This document shows, piece after piece, positions 53,603 to 64,000 of a stretch of 64,000 nt of DNA. The notes beneath the pieces are model-generated. The model searched no databases. It was given only the letters and a program-made list of their open reading frames with translations, and was not told where the DNA came from. Within the stretch, counting starts at the first letter, position 1. The number at the start of each line of letters is the position of its first letter. Source of the stretch: Diphasiastrum complanatum (Eukaryota > Streptophyta > Lycopodiopsida > Lycopodiales > Lycopodiaceae); NCBI GenBank assembly GCA_029204225.1, contig CM055095.1, positions 56,115,591 to 56,179,590 of the forward strand. Reading direction: 5' to 3'. The translations under genes were made by a program, and so were the position numbers.

Positions 53603-53789
53603 TGCCCGCCAATGGCGGGCAATCGAGGGTGTGTGTGCATGTACTATTAGAATAAGTAAGCCCAAGTTTCTCTCATAGTTCATGACTTTTCGTGTTTAGT
53701 AGTGATTTCGAGTTTTTTACTGCTTTTGTGATAGTATGCATGTGTGCCAATTTGACGGTACATGTAGTGTAAGTTGGGACGCGCGTCCC
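53603..53789. repeat. Two perfect CG-rich palindromes
   Basis: TGCCCGCC-AAT-GGCGGGCA lies at 53603-53621, and the 14 bp palindrome GGGACGCGCGTCCC at 53776-53789. The second lies within the presumed U3 region of the LTR ending at 53988, upstream of a TATA-like TGTATATATACC near 53838. Confidence 0.7.
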
Positions 53790-53988
53790 GTAATGGGGAC
53801 CGAACTGCCATGTAGCGGTACCCCACAAAAATTAGTCTGTGTATATATACCTTTCAGTCTCTTTTGTAAATACGGTTCAAAAGTGTTCTCTTGGGTTGGT
53901 GTGTGATCTCTCTTTATTGTTTATCTGATTGATGTTAGATTGCTTGCAAATTAGCTAACTATACTGTCAGTAAGATCCTTGACATGGT

Positions 53989-54004
53989 ATCAGAGCCTGG
54001 GAGT
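53989..54004 (+). promoter_or_regulatory. Primer-binding site, tRNA-iMet type
   Basis: TGGTATCAGAGCCTGG directly follows the LTR end TTGACA. Confidence 0.92.
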
Positions 54005-55258
54005 AGAGCAGTTCGGGATTAGCTGGAAGCCGAATTTCGGGAAAATTCAAAGAACCATTTACGGTTTGTCAAGCAAGCAATCGTTTGCAAAAGCCAGTAG
54101 AATTTAAGCTTCAGCATAAAGCTTTTGGCTTAATCTGAGAGAAACATCGAAAATTGTTTTTTTCGAGCCTGCTTGGCATTGAAGTTCAGTATGCACTTGT
54201 TTGGATGTCGTTTTCAAAGCGGTCAATTCCAGTACAAAGCCTATAGTAGGGCGACCTCAGAGAGTGCTATTTGGTTAGCCAAAAATCTGGAAAACAGTTT
54301 TCTGAGAATTTCTGAAGCCCAAGAAACCTCAGTCTAGGGTTTGTATGCTCAAAACAGTGGATCTTTCTCCACACAGAGACTTGTTTAGTGTTGTGAAAGC
54401 AAGGAGGAGGGCACCCTAGTGAGGATGAACTAATCCCAGGTGGCCGTGGACAGCCGTGGAGGAAGCAAAGAACTGGATCAATTGTTAGGTGGGCGATCAT
54501 AGCTACTAAAGAGAAGGAAGCTTGAAAAATAGAGGAGAGTGATAGAGAGGGTCATGACGGACAGGTTGCGCGTGCCCAGAGGAAAGGAATTGTTAGTGTA
54601 TGGAAGGGTCTAGCGGCCAAGGCAGAAAGTTATAGTGCCCACATCGCTTGCGAATCATCGGATCTGGTCAACGGCTGTGATTGATTTCCTAGGGAATGAT
54701 CTAGAACCATGGATTTGAAGATATCCATTGGATTGTCAAAATTCAAATCTCACATTTCATGTGAAGGGGTCCAAAGGACAGAACAACCTTTAACTTCATA
54801 AAAAAATTTCAAGCTGAAAGGGACCTTGAAGGTCAAATTCATTTGAAGAAAAGTTTTACTTCAAGGCGAAGAAATAGTGTATTTTTTTTCAAAGGCCCTT
54901 ATCTTTTAGCCTTTTTCTCCGTTTAGGGCCGTCCAAAAGCCAAAATCCTCCAAATTAAGGGCAGGAAATGACTGTACCCTACAAGTACAGTACTTGAGAA
55001 TAGAGGGATTGCCGCGGAGAAAGTGTTCAGAGTGAGCCAAAAGTCTTTTCACCATTCCAGTGGGCAAGCAGTCAGGAGTTGGTGACGAAGGGCATTTTGG
55101 AGGACGACATTGATTTGGCTTTTGATTTGGTGAAAAAGAAGCGGGAGGTCCTGAAACTTTTTTGGTCAGACCTTAAAGTTGACTTTCAGAAGTCTAAATT
55201 GCTCTATAAGCTTGTCATTGGGCCTCATTAAGGCACTATAGGAGCAATTTTTGGCGAA

Positions 55259-56829
55259 ATGGCAGGATTGGGAGAATCCGTGCTTGGAGAAGCTAGTAGA
55301 TTGGACGGGGTATCCAATTATAACATTGGAAAATTCAAAATGAAAAGTATTTTTATGGAAAAGGAGCTATGGGACATTGTCACTGGGGTGGAACAACGGC
55401 CAGCTACAACTCCAGTTGATATTTGTGCATTTGACAAAAGGACGTAGAAGGCCTTATCCTTAATAAACTTGTCAGTGAAGGATCATGTCATTGCCCACAT
55501 TAGTGAAGCTGTATCAGCAAGAGGCGCTTGGGATGCACTCAAAACACAGTTTCAGACGGCGAACCCCTCTCAAATGATATTTTTGAGGACCAAACTCATA
55601 AGTGTTCGCATGGAGGACAATGAAGGCATAGGGTCCTATTTCACATGAATAAAAGAGTTACAAGACCAGTTGATAGCTATTGGAGAGCCAATAAGAGATG
55701 TTGAGCTAGTTCACACAGCTATAAATGGCCTATCCAAAAATTTCCAAATGTTTGCAAGTGGCATTGCTTCGAGAGAGCGAGGCTACCAACATTTGAAAAT
55801 CTTCATGGCATCATCCTACAGGAGGAACAAAGGCATAAAGTGGTAAAATCTCGACTTCCCACATCGGAAGATCAAGCAATGCTAGCCAAAGGGAATCATA
55901 AATACAAGAAGCAACCCAAGAAGTTGAATGTGGAGGATGACAATCAAGGATCCACATTAGGCAAGAAGAAGAAAGACAATTGTTTGCCAAAAGCCTGGAC
56001 ATTGGGCAAGAGATTGTCGCAAGAAGAAGACGGATATTAAGAGGGGCAAAGTGAAGCAATTGACCAATTTTGTCGAAGAAGAGAATGATAGCGATAACGA
56101 AGATCCAAACATGGCATTTGTGACATCATTAGCATCGCAACATTCCATTGATCATACACATTGGTACGTGGAGCAACGAGACACATGACTGGCATGGTTT
56201 AAAAACCTGGAGCTTACAGATGAAGGAGATAGAGTTGCGCAGGCAAACGACGACGAGTGCCAAATTCATGGAGTTGGTGCAGTGCCTATTCAATTTTTTG
56301 ATGGACATGTGAAGGTAATTGAAAATGTGTTGTATGTTCCTGGCCTTCAGAAGAGTCTTTTATTTGTTGGTACAATGCCAGATCATAAGTTGAAGGTGGA
56401 GTTCAACAACAAGAAATGCTAGATCAAGGATGTGAAACAGGGTTTCAAGGTGATTGTTGATGGCTTTAGAGATAAAACTTGGTTAAATGTTGTTGTTACG
56501 AGGTGCAATGCATTAGCATCTACATCTATATCACAAAGTGATTTATGGCATAGACGTATGGGGCATTTGAACTTCAAGAGCTTGAAGCTACTTCGTAAGC
56601 TCAAGATGGTAACAGGTTTACTTAGTTTGGATGACAAGGAAGAGTCCATTTGCAAGGAGTGCATGCTAGGCAAGCTACACAGGAAGAAGTTCAACAAAGA
56701 AGGAGCAACAAGGGCAAAACAAGTGCTTGAGTTGATACACTCTGGCTTATGTGGGCCAATGAAGGTAATGTCTATTGATAAAGCATTTTATTTGCTAACC
56801 TTCATTGATGATTACTCACGAAAGACCTG
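55259..56829 (+). pseudogene. Copia Gag, protease and integrase N-terminal part, frameshifted
   Basis: Gag opens with MAGLGESVLGEASRLDGVSN and YNIGKFKMKSIFMEKELWDI. A TAG at 55445 and further stops break it; the later part reads AWDALKTQFQTANPSQMIFL. The zinc knuckle keeps CQKPGHWARDC (about 55990) but a frameshift removes its start. At the protease site the sequence WYV-E is followed at once by GCAACGAGACACATGAC: by comparison with relatives about seven bases spanning the D-S-G codons are missing. Integrase zinc finger: LWHRRMGHLNFKSL and CKECMLGKLHRKKF (HHCC complete), then LCGPMKV and FIDDYSR. Confidence 0.82.
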
Positions 56830-57893
56830 AATCATTGATTATAAGTTCTTGTTTGAAAAAAGAGAGTACTTCAATCATCCTTATGTTGAAGGTACTAATC
56901 ATTTTTTTCATGGCTTCTAATGTCTTTGAGGTTTCTACTTCTTATGATGCAATCATTAAGAGGGAGTCTTATGAAGGAAAGGGCAATGGAAGATTGGTTC
57001 TTGGGAAGATCCAAGGCATGGATCTCACATATCCTCATCAACTCAAAGGATCCTATGATTGTGAATTGATCACTATGATCGAGATGGAAAAAGGTTGGTT
57101 GGAGAAGACTACATGGAACAAATCAAGTGGCAATTTCTTCAAGGCAAGGGAGATCTCATTGGTGAGCTTATTGAGGTTTTTTATGGACTCAAGAAGGCTG
57201 GATTTATTAGGTTTGATACTCATCTTCACCTACTCTACTTCATGTTGGATGTAAAGTTTGGAATATATCTTTTGATTTATGATGGTGCCACCAATGGCAT
57301 TGTTTTGCTAACCTTTGTGAAAGATCACGATCAAGCATTGATGAGATCTTGTTGGATCTAGATCATATGTTTGAGACGGAGTATTTCAGGTCTGAAGATA
57401 TTCATATATTTGATATCTTTGATGATCAAGAGAAAGGTAAGCAAGTGGAAGCGACTCATTTTGCTTTACTCACATGTTTTGGAGAATCTTCTTGTGTAGA
57501 TGATGCTATGCAAGTGGATATTTGGTTCTCATGGTTTTCATGCTGGAAAAGCAAGTAATGGATCTGGAAAACAAAGTTTGTTCAATGACTTTGATGGTCA
57601 AGAGGAAGATCAAGAGGTTGGTCTCAAAGGACTTCAACAACACAAAAGAAAAGGTGGCATTTTGGAGCAAGTCAAGAGCATCAAAGGAAGGTTATTTGGC
57701 AAAGATGTTTTGGATCTATTTTTGTAAGAGTCTTTAGACTCAGGTAAGGTCAAAGGAGCAGCAAGGAAGGGTTGTTCAAGTTTACTTTACTTGTTCTATC
57801 TCATGGTTGAGCAATTTCATGAGAATGTGTGCAAATTGTCAAGATATGGAAAAACTAGGTACATTGTCTTGCAATATCTTATTGTTGGAGTTG
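56830..57893 (+). pseudogene. Post-protease and RT-like region of family X, inverted block
   Basis: Reads KKESTSIILMLKVL, KGNGRLVLGKIQGMDL and EKGWLEKTTWNKSSGNFF, then VFYGLKKAGFIRF and FGIYLLIYDGATNG (RT-like), all on the plus strand. YVDD is not found. Closely similar to copy A (21722-22800), where the first part is in the opposite orientation. Confidence 0.6.
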
Positions 57894-57895
57894 TA

Positions 57896-59708
57896 CTATA
57901 ATGACTCATATGATAGTAATTCTTCCTCGTTGTCATTCATAATGATATCATTCAAAGTGCATCCTACTTTGAACTCTTCACATACTTCTCTTCTTCTTGA
58001 CTTGTGACTATCTCCCTCACCAAGTCTCTTGATAGAACCATTTGATCTACTCTCTTTATGAAGACATGTGACTCCACTTGCTGCAAAATTGACTTTCTTG
58101 GACTCATCACAAAAGAATGTAGAAGAACCATCTCCTTCATGAATGCACCTAGCAACATCTTTTTTCATATGATCAAAGAAATCATATGCAACAATCTTTT
58201 CCAAGGAAGAACCTTCACCTCCATTGATGAAGTTAGCTCTTTCCTTACCTTTTGCATGCTTGCACTTGCCATGAAGAACCATCATTATCCTCATAACTAG
58301 CCAAGGTAGCACAAAGATGAACATCTTCAAGAAGCATATTAGATCTTGACCTAGATCTACCATAAGGAAGCTTGTTAGACTTTGCATAAGATCCACCAAT
58401 CTTATTGATGCTAAAAGGGAACTTTGGAAAGTTGAGACCAATCTCCTTTTCCATTCCATCCTTTTTGTTAGCCATAACAAAAGCTTCAAGCTTGAAAAGT
58501 CTACCTTGTCTATTGCCCCTAGCAACCAAAATTTCTTCCTTTGTAATGAAACAAGCATCACCACCAAACTTTAGCATGTATTCTTTCTCTATCATTTAAT
58601 CAACACTTAAAAAATTCTTTGAAAGTGAAGGAATGTAAAGAACGCCATCAAGTCTTGTTTTCCTATTGGTAGAGAGACAAATAGGAATTGAATCAATACC
58701 TTCAATCACACACTCACCACTATTGGCCATGTGTATTGCTTTCTTGGCTCCATCATAAGTGACCAAAGAAGTAAAGAACTCCTTGTGACTAGTCATGTGT
58801 GAACTAGCTCCTCTATCAATCCACCATGAATCTTTGTCACCTTCACTTGATATTAGACTTAAAGAACACATCAAAAGAGAATCACCACCACCTAGATCCT
58901 CATCATTAGTAGTAAAGTTGATTTGCTTGCTACCTTCATCTCTTTTCTTTTTCAGACATTCATTTGCAAAATGCCCTTTGATTCCACAATAGAAGCATTT
59001 CAGCTTAGACTTATCGTTCTTTTTGCCAAAAGAGGAAGTCTCACCTTGATCTTGTTCTTTAGACCACTTGCCTTTGCCTTTGCCCTTGAACTTGCCTTTG
59101 ATGAACATAGCCTCCTCTTCATATTGAGATGTTGATGTAGATCCACCTCCTCTTGATTGAAGCCTATACTCCTCATTTACCAAGATCTCTTGCAAATCCA
59201 CAATACTTGGCAAAGTCTTTTGAATAGCAAAACTTTGAACTAGATTAGCATGATCATCCAACAAGCCATTAAGTATAACTTGAACAAGTTCTACCTCCTT
59301 AATGCTTTCATCAATACATGCTAACTCATCATTGAATGCTTTGACCCTCAAAACAAAAGCATGAGTACTCTCTTCTTTCTTTTGCAAACTTTGAAAGATT
59401 TGCCTCCTAAGAGTAAGCACTCTTGATGTAGACTTGGATTCATAAAGCTTCTTCAAAGCTTCCCAAGCCTCCAAAGATGATGTGCACTTATCAACTTCCT
59501 TGAGAAGCTCATTGGTAACATTCATCTTAATCATGTGTAGAGCTTTCTTTGTTCTCTTGTCATACCTCACTTGATCTTGAGGTGCTTGAAGTCTCTCCTC
59601 CACACCTGCAACAATCTCCATCAACTCATTCATCTCCAATCAGGACTTCATCCTCACCTTCCAAGTAGAATAGTTGATTGAGGTAAGCCTATCATTGCTC
59701 TCCAACAT
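57896..59708 (-). pseudogene. gag: Copia Gag and protease (family X, copy B)
   Basis: From the ATG at 59708 the frame reads LTSINYSTWKVRMKS and then an in-frame TGA (59640-59642). After it comes the UBN2-type Gag (ALHMIKMNVTNELLKEVDKC, SRVLTLRRQIFQSLQKKEES, ANLVQSFAIQKTLPSI). Knuckle CFYCGIKGHFANEC has all ligands. The protease site reads WWIDRGASSHMTS, with Arg for the Ser of D-S-G. A second frameshift near 58600 separates it from the final part (58567-57896), which contains KRLGEGDSHKSRRREV and ends at the inversion breakpoint. Best Gag of family X in the window. Confidence 0.87.
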
Positions 59709-60314
59709 AATGCCTCCACTTGTAGCCACGTTGAAGTGACCTGATCTTCTTCTTTCAATATGTTCCAATGCACAAAGCACTCTCTTGAATGTCAACAAAT
59801 GAACTCAAGAAGAAATCACAAAGATATGGAACCTCTCAAGTCTCTTCTAGCACTTATAACTAGAAAATCAACACATAGAATAGTGAAATCTTGATCAACC
59901 TATGATCTTTTCTCAATCTAATGATTCTTGCCACTTCCTAAGATTGAAACACACTCAAATGAAGTTCAATAAGCTCACAAACTAGAGATCCAATCAAAAT
60001 TAGGGACAAAATCACAAAAAATTGAATATCTCAAATTTTAAATGCAATTTCTAAAAACTTGATATATCATCTTGTAGTCTCCAATGAGACCTTTCTAATG
60101 CACCAAAAATTGGCTAATTCTAGTAGAACAAGTGTGAAATCAAAATTGATCAAGTATATAAACCTATTTTGAGTTTGGACCTACAAAAGATCCATTTTCT
60201 ACACATGCAAAAATGCAGATTCTTGAGTAGAAATCAATCTAGCATGCTCTAGCATTGGTAACTCCTCCAAATCTTTGCTAAAGATGGCTGATCCTTTCAT
60301 AACTTGAGAAAAAA

Positions 60315-60328
60315 GAGCTTTGATACCA
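60315..60328 (-). promoter_or_regulatory. Primer-binding site of family X copy B
   Basis: The minus strand reads TGGTATCAAAGCTC directly next to the LTR, one substitution from the tRNA-iMet site used by the neighbours. Confidence 0.85.
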
Positions 60329-60536
60329 TGTGAAGGATTTCAAATCATTCAAAATCCAATCCATGTCCTTGATCTTCGGTTACAATAAGGAGCAAACCAA
60401 CAATCCTGCCAATGTAAAAAAATCAGCATCTTTACACAAAATGAGATGCAAACTCTAAGAGATACTGATCAAACATGAACCAGAACATAAAATATAGTTG
60501 TTGTCCATAAAATTACAGTACCCTATTGTATTTCAC
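60329..60536 (-). repeat. 5' LTR of family X copy B (outer end tentative)
   Basis: Starts TGTGAAGG next to the primer site and reaches TTTCACA at 60536, giving TGTGAA/TTCACA ends like the 26.8-31.3 kb element. No partner LTR was found, so the outer end rests on the terminal motif only. Confidence 0.55.
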
Positions 60537-60572
60537 ACGTGTGGAACAAAAAAATAACAATAAATGATCATT

Positions 60573-62105
60573 CTACACATAGAATTGCAAGATAACATCA
60601 TGAGAGTCGCTATGTACAAGATCCAATACATGTTTTGTTTTGATGGAATGTGATTTTGGAAAACTACTTCTAGAGTGCTTCTCATAGATGCATGATTCAC
60701 AAAAGAAAAATATCCTATCTAATGAAGAAGGAAAATTCAATCCATCAACTAAGTTATTACAACACATACAGGAAAGTGATCTTGTATTCATGTGTCCAAA
60801 TTGACTATGCCACAAAATAGCATTATTGTTTATATTTTCATTAGAGATACTAGCTAATGCAACTGAATTACAGAGTACATAAAGATTTTCGACTCTAGTG
60901 CATGTAGTCAAAGTAGTATCTTTCTCAAATATTGTACACTGCTCAGATGAGAAAGTAATAGTGTAGCCCTCATCAATTATCTTAGAGACTGATAACAAGT
61001 TCTTTGATAGTTGAGGAACGTGAAGGGCGTTGGGAACACAAATGGATAGATCGTTGTTGAATGTGATCTTGACTGTTCATTTGCCTTCCACATGTATGGT
61101 GCCTGAATCTCCGAGGTAGATGAATTGATCTCTGCTGTAAGTTGCATACTCGGTAAACCATTCCTTGTGAGAGGTCATGTGTTGGGTAGCACTGCTGTCT
61201 AGGTACCAGCTATCACAGTCTTCGTTGTTGTTGCTATAAGCCATTAACAAATGTGTATCTTATTCCTTGAATTCCGCCGTGTTGGAGGAGTTTGGATGCT
61301 ACTATTGTTGCCGCTTCTTTGTCTCGTTGTAGATCTGGATACAACACTCCTTCATGTCATGATTAGCTCTCTTGCAATATCTGCAGAAGAGCTTCTTGCG
61401 CAATCCACCATATTCACCTTGAGTCTGAGGCTTATGTTGTTGCTACTGCACTAGATTCTTGCCCTTGGAGTAGTCTTTCTTCTTGGTGTATAGAGCCATG
61501 GATTTGTCTTTGACAGACAGGCTGCTAGTCTTTCTCTGTATTTCTTCTTGAAGTAGGTGACCAATCACCTTTTGAAGAGTGAGGTCAGGTTGTGTGGAGA
61601 TCATCACCACAAAGTGCTCATATGACTATGGAAGAGAAGAAAACAAGGTCATGATGGCATCATCATCTTGAATAGAACATCCTACAGCTGATAACTGATC
61701 CAATAAAAATTTGAAGCTGTTGATGTGAGAAGTGATGGCAGTAGAATTAGACATGCGAAGAGTAAAGAACTTCCTTCTAAGATGTAATCTAGTAGTTACA
61801 TCATGAGTCTCATAGAGATTTGATAACAAATTTAATGCATTCTTAGAGGTTTTGCATGTGGTAACGTGAGATATTTGGGAGTCAGCCAGATTGAGTGTGA
61901 TACATGCTAAGGCCTTCTAATCTTTGATTTTCCATGCCTTTGCTTGATCACCATCTTCTGGTTTCAGGTCAACACCTTCTACTACATCTCAAAGATCTCT
62001 ATTTAACAACATCATCCGGAGTAACTTTCAGTTAGAACCATTGAGCTTGTCAATGATTCTAGCCTCGTCGGATGATGAAGACGAAGAGCTACCAAGATGA
62101 GACAT
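60573..62105 (-). pseudogene. Copia Gag, protease and integrase N-terminal part
   Basis: Gag begins at 62105 (MSHLGSSSSSSSDEARIIDK) with stops early on, then SRKNALNLLSNLYE-like and LHLRRKFFTLRMSNSTAI (61790-61730). Knuckle CRYCKRANHDMKEC (about 61380) is intact. The protease site reads WYLDSSATQHMTS, with Ser for the Gly of D-S-G. The frame from 60998 carries NLLSVSKIIDEGYTI, ILWHSQFGHMNTRSL and CESCIYEKHSRSSF (integrase HHCC finger), then VHSDSHD and a stop at 60573. Integrase core and all of RT are missing. A relative of the 50.3 kb element. Confidence 0.83.
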
Positions 62106-62137
62106 ACAAATTTAATCTCTCGGTTTATATGAGCTAT

Positions 62138-62149
62138 GCTCTGATACCA
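62138..62149 (-). promoter_or_regulatory. Primer-binding site, tRNA-iMet type
   Basis: The minus strand reads TGGTATCAGAGC. Three bases separate it from a CCCCATCA end that suits an LTR terminus at 62153. Confidence 0.88.
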
Positions 62150-62152
62150 ATC

Positions 62153-63042
62153 TGATGGGGGCGATGGAGATAGAAGAACGTGAATGGAGAAGAGCGCAAG
62201 AATATTGCAGAACAGCTCTCCCATTACAATCACCTACTAGATGCAAAAACAGTCTAATAGAAAGCTTATGCTAAATGTAATCACAGCCTTAGGTGTTCTA
62301 ATTGCTCAATAGGATTTTAAAAATTAATTTATAATCTAAAAACAAGAGTACAATCCACCGAAGAGATTAAAAATGGTTCGTGTATGGTATTACTAGAAAT
62401 CAGATTCAATGTGAAGTCTAGTTTTGAAACAAATGGAAGAGCAGTACGCGAGTTCCTCAGGCGTCAAAGACAGCCATCGTCTGATCTAAAACTGAGGAGT
62501 CGTAGACGTCCGTGTTTTGATCAGAGTGAGTAAACAAGTGCCATCAAACAGCGATGAAAGTGCATTCAATCAAAACAAGCATTCATCTACGTTGTACACA
62601 GATAAAAATGCGTTGCTGCTATATTACACTGAAGTACAATACAAATAGCAATTACAACAAAAATTGACGACGTAACTGGGAGGCTCAAATAATACGTCTC
62701 ATGGACGGAGCAACCAATAGTCTATGCTTGGATGATCTATTTATAGATTTCATCCGTGTATTAATTACATTGAATGTTTGTCACCTAATTAGGAAAGCCG
62801 TTGTACTTGGAAGTATATGGCTTTTGTGACAACTATACATAGTATATACGGTCAACAAATCAGGATCGTTGACGCGGATGAGGACGTCGCAAATTCTCTC
62901 ACTTCGCAAATTTTGGGAAGTGACTTGGGAACGTACCTCGTTCAAAATAAACAACCTTCGACATTTTTCTCTCTCTTCAGGATTTTGTGAAAAAACCGAA
63001 GGTCCCCTAAACAAGTTTAAGGTGCCCTTAGAAAGTTGAAGG
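62153..63042 (-). other. Probable 5' LTR of the 60.6-62.1 kb Copia element plus unassigned DNA
   Basis: The LTR must begin here because the primer site lies immediately inside. No partner LTR exists in the window, so its outer end is unknown. CTCTCTTCAGG and similar patches occur but no gene is recognised. Confidence 0.45.
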
Positions 63043-64000
63043 TGAGCCTCATTGCATTTTTAGCTTTGAGAAATAGTGAAAATCATCCATTTTGGATTGC
63101 TAAAGTGCTTGGCTTCATTCAAAGCAACAAGGGGTTGAAAATTGCACGTGTTCATTGGATGCATACCACTTCAACAAATGCTTTCTTAGGAAGCTATGAA
63201 TTAGAAATGTTGTAGTTAGATCCAAAGGGCAAAAGAAGACGTTCGACCATGAGTTGATGATATAAATCTTGAAGATGTGGATGTGCTTGCTTTTAATTTT
63301 GAGTTGACAATGAAGAATCATCTATGAAAGTCAACAATATCAATTTTATAAGAACATTTTGGGTTTACGTGTCTACCATCCTCAACTACAACAATAAAGC
63401 AAAGTCACAATGCAAATTTTTTTTGTCTGCAATGGATGGTGACTCAGATGAGAATCTACCTGTGGATTTGATGAAGAAATCAAAAATATTTTCGGTGTTT
63501 TTTTAAAATTTTGTGGATTTCTTATGTAATGCTTTCAATCTATTCTATGAGTTATTTGTAAAAAATTAATACAGATTATTAAAAATGCTAAATATTCATG
63601 TATTTTGTTTACATATAGGAATTTTTGATTTTCTGCTTTTTATTGAAAAGTTTAATTCTTTAGAATATGGCATACTATTTTTGAGTCAAAATGCATGTTT
63701 TTGTATTATATATTTTTGTGAAATTTGAGAATTTTTCCACACAAAGACATGTTTTTTGGGAAAAATTTACAAAACTACTAAATGGTCATTTTTTTAAAGA
63801 TTTTGACCCCATTTCAAAAGATCTCATGTTTATCTAAATCAATGGCTTCCAACTAGCATCACCACATATTTCTATCACTTGTGACCACCAAATGTGTGTA
63901 TCTCCAAGCTAGTGTTGATCTCTCCCTTGAACGAGAAATCCTCAAGTTGAAAATGCGTGCGTCATTGCCGCCTGCCGACGATTTTGCCTATGAGAGCCTC
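63043..64000 (+). repeat. Inverted duplicate of 19560-20515 with decayed coding sequence
   Basis: Matches the reverse complement of 19560-20515 to the end of the window. Coding remnants on the plus strand: NHPFWIAKVLGFIQSNKG and VHWMHTTSTNAFLGSYELEM (63080-63210), DINLEDVDVLAFNFELTMKN (63260-63320), then NFIRTFWVYVSTILNYNNKA and SAMDGDSDENLPVDLMKKSK (63340-63485), and LQASVDLSLEREILKLKM-like sequence after 63905. Frames change between blocks. The family is unknown. It continues beyond the window. Confidence 0.85.

Larger units (their letters stand above)
53630..56829 (+). mobile_element. Copia element (+), 3'-truncated inside integrase
   Basis: A 5' LTR ends in CTTGACA at 53988 and is directly followed by a tRNA-iMet primer site. 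A leader of 1.27 kb precedes Gag at 55259. Coding reaches the integrase (FIDDYSRKT) at 56826 and is then abruptly replaced by family X sequence. The LTR start is not fixed; TGTGTGCATG near 53632 is a candidate. Confidence 0.75.
56830..60536 (-). mobile_element. Copia family X, copy B: Gag half on minus strand, downstream half inverted
   Basis: 5' LTR (60329-60536), primer site and Gag/protease read on the minus strand down to 57896. The following 56830-57893 is element sequence downstream of Gag but on the plus strand, so this block is inverted relative to Gag. At 56829/56830 it abuts the integrase of another Copia element. Compare copy A at 20.6-22.9 kb, where a different but overlapping block is inverted. 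Confidence 0.78.

Noticed and set aside
54267-54500. 77-codon minus-strand frame in the leader of the 53.6 kb Copia element
   Set aside because: It lies antisense in an untranslated leader and has no motif.

Overview
The window looks like repeat-dense nuclear DNA of a land plant. Supporting signs are plant Copia and Ty3/Gypsy LTR retrotransposons primed by initiator-Met tRNA, a fragment of the plant-only RNA polymerase IV/V largest subunit, a CENH3-type histone H3 copy, long (CT)n/(GA)n tracts, and AGGGTTT/AAACCCTAA motifs in CT-rich stretches. I cannot name the species. I see no intact, clearly functional host gene and no rRNA, tRNA or CRISPR; almost every coding stretch is broken.

Layout. 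0.6-3 kb: an intronless CENH3-like histone copy on the minus strand beside a field of degenerate CG-rich inverted motifs. 3.1-5.3 kb: an unrecognised open frame (+) and a decayed, apparently spliced transposon-like protein (-), then an 85-87 bp tandem repeat. 6.45-11.72 kb: a complete, young, non-autonomous LTR element (921/926 bp LTRs, perfect CCCTC target duplication, tRNA-iMet primer site, polypurine tract) encoding only Gag plus a damaged protease. 12.6-14.7 kb: a possible unrecognised multi-exon gene (-). 16.4-18.7 kb: a zone of simple repeats. 19.56-22.93 kb: a 0.95 kb sequence plus a truncated Copia copy ('family X', copy A), both of which recur in inverted orientation at 56.8-64 kb. 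23-24.2 kb: CGAAA-rich, LTR-like DNA abutting a small Pol IV/V-like exon (-). 26.77-31.34 kb: a complete but RT-less Copia-type element. 31.3-32.7 kb: a dead LINE broken by a 182 bp foldback repeat. 33.35-33.8 kb: two exons of a zinc-finger-like gene. 37.6-39.2 kb: an NRPD1-like pseudogene that has lost its catalytic metal-A block.

41.1-64 kb is stacked retrotransposons: a non-autonomous LTR element with a strange coiled-coil ORF (41.11-44.64 kb) sitting inside the 3' end of a Copia element (-), then Copia fragments at 48.4-50.1 (-), 50.3-53.6 (+), 53.6-56.8 (+), 56.8-60.5 (family X, copy B, internally inverted) and 60.6-62.2 kb (-).

Common themes: the seven Gag/protease reading frames all carry damage in the zinc knuckle and/or the protease D-S-G triad, several nonsense codons look like C-to-T changes, and nested insertions and inversions are frequent. 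This fits old, silenced, recombination-prone heterochromatin with at least one recent insertion (the 6.46-11.72 kb element).
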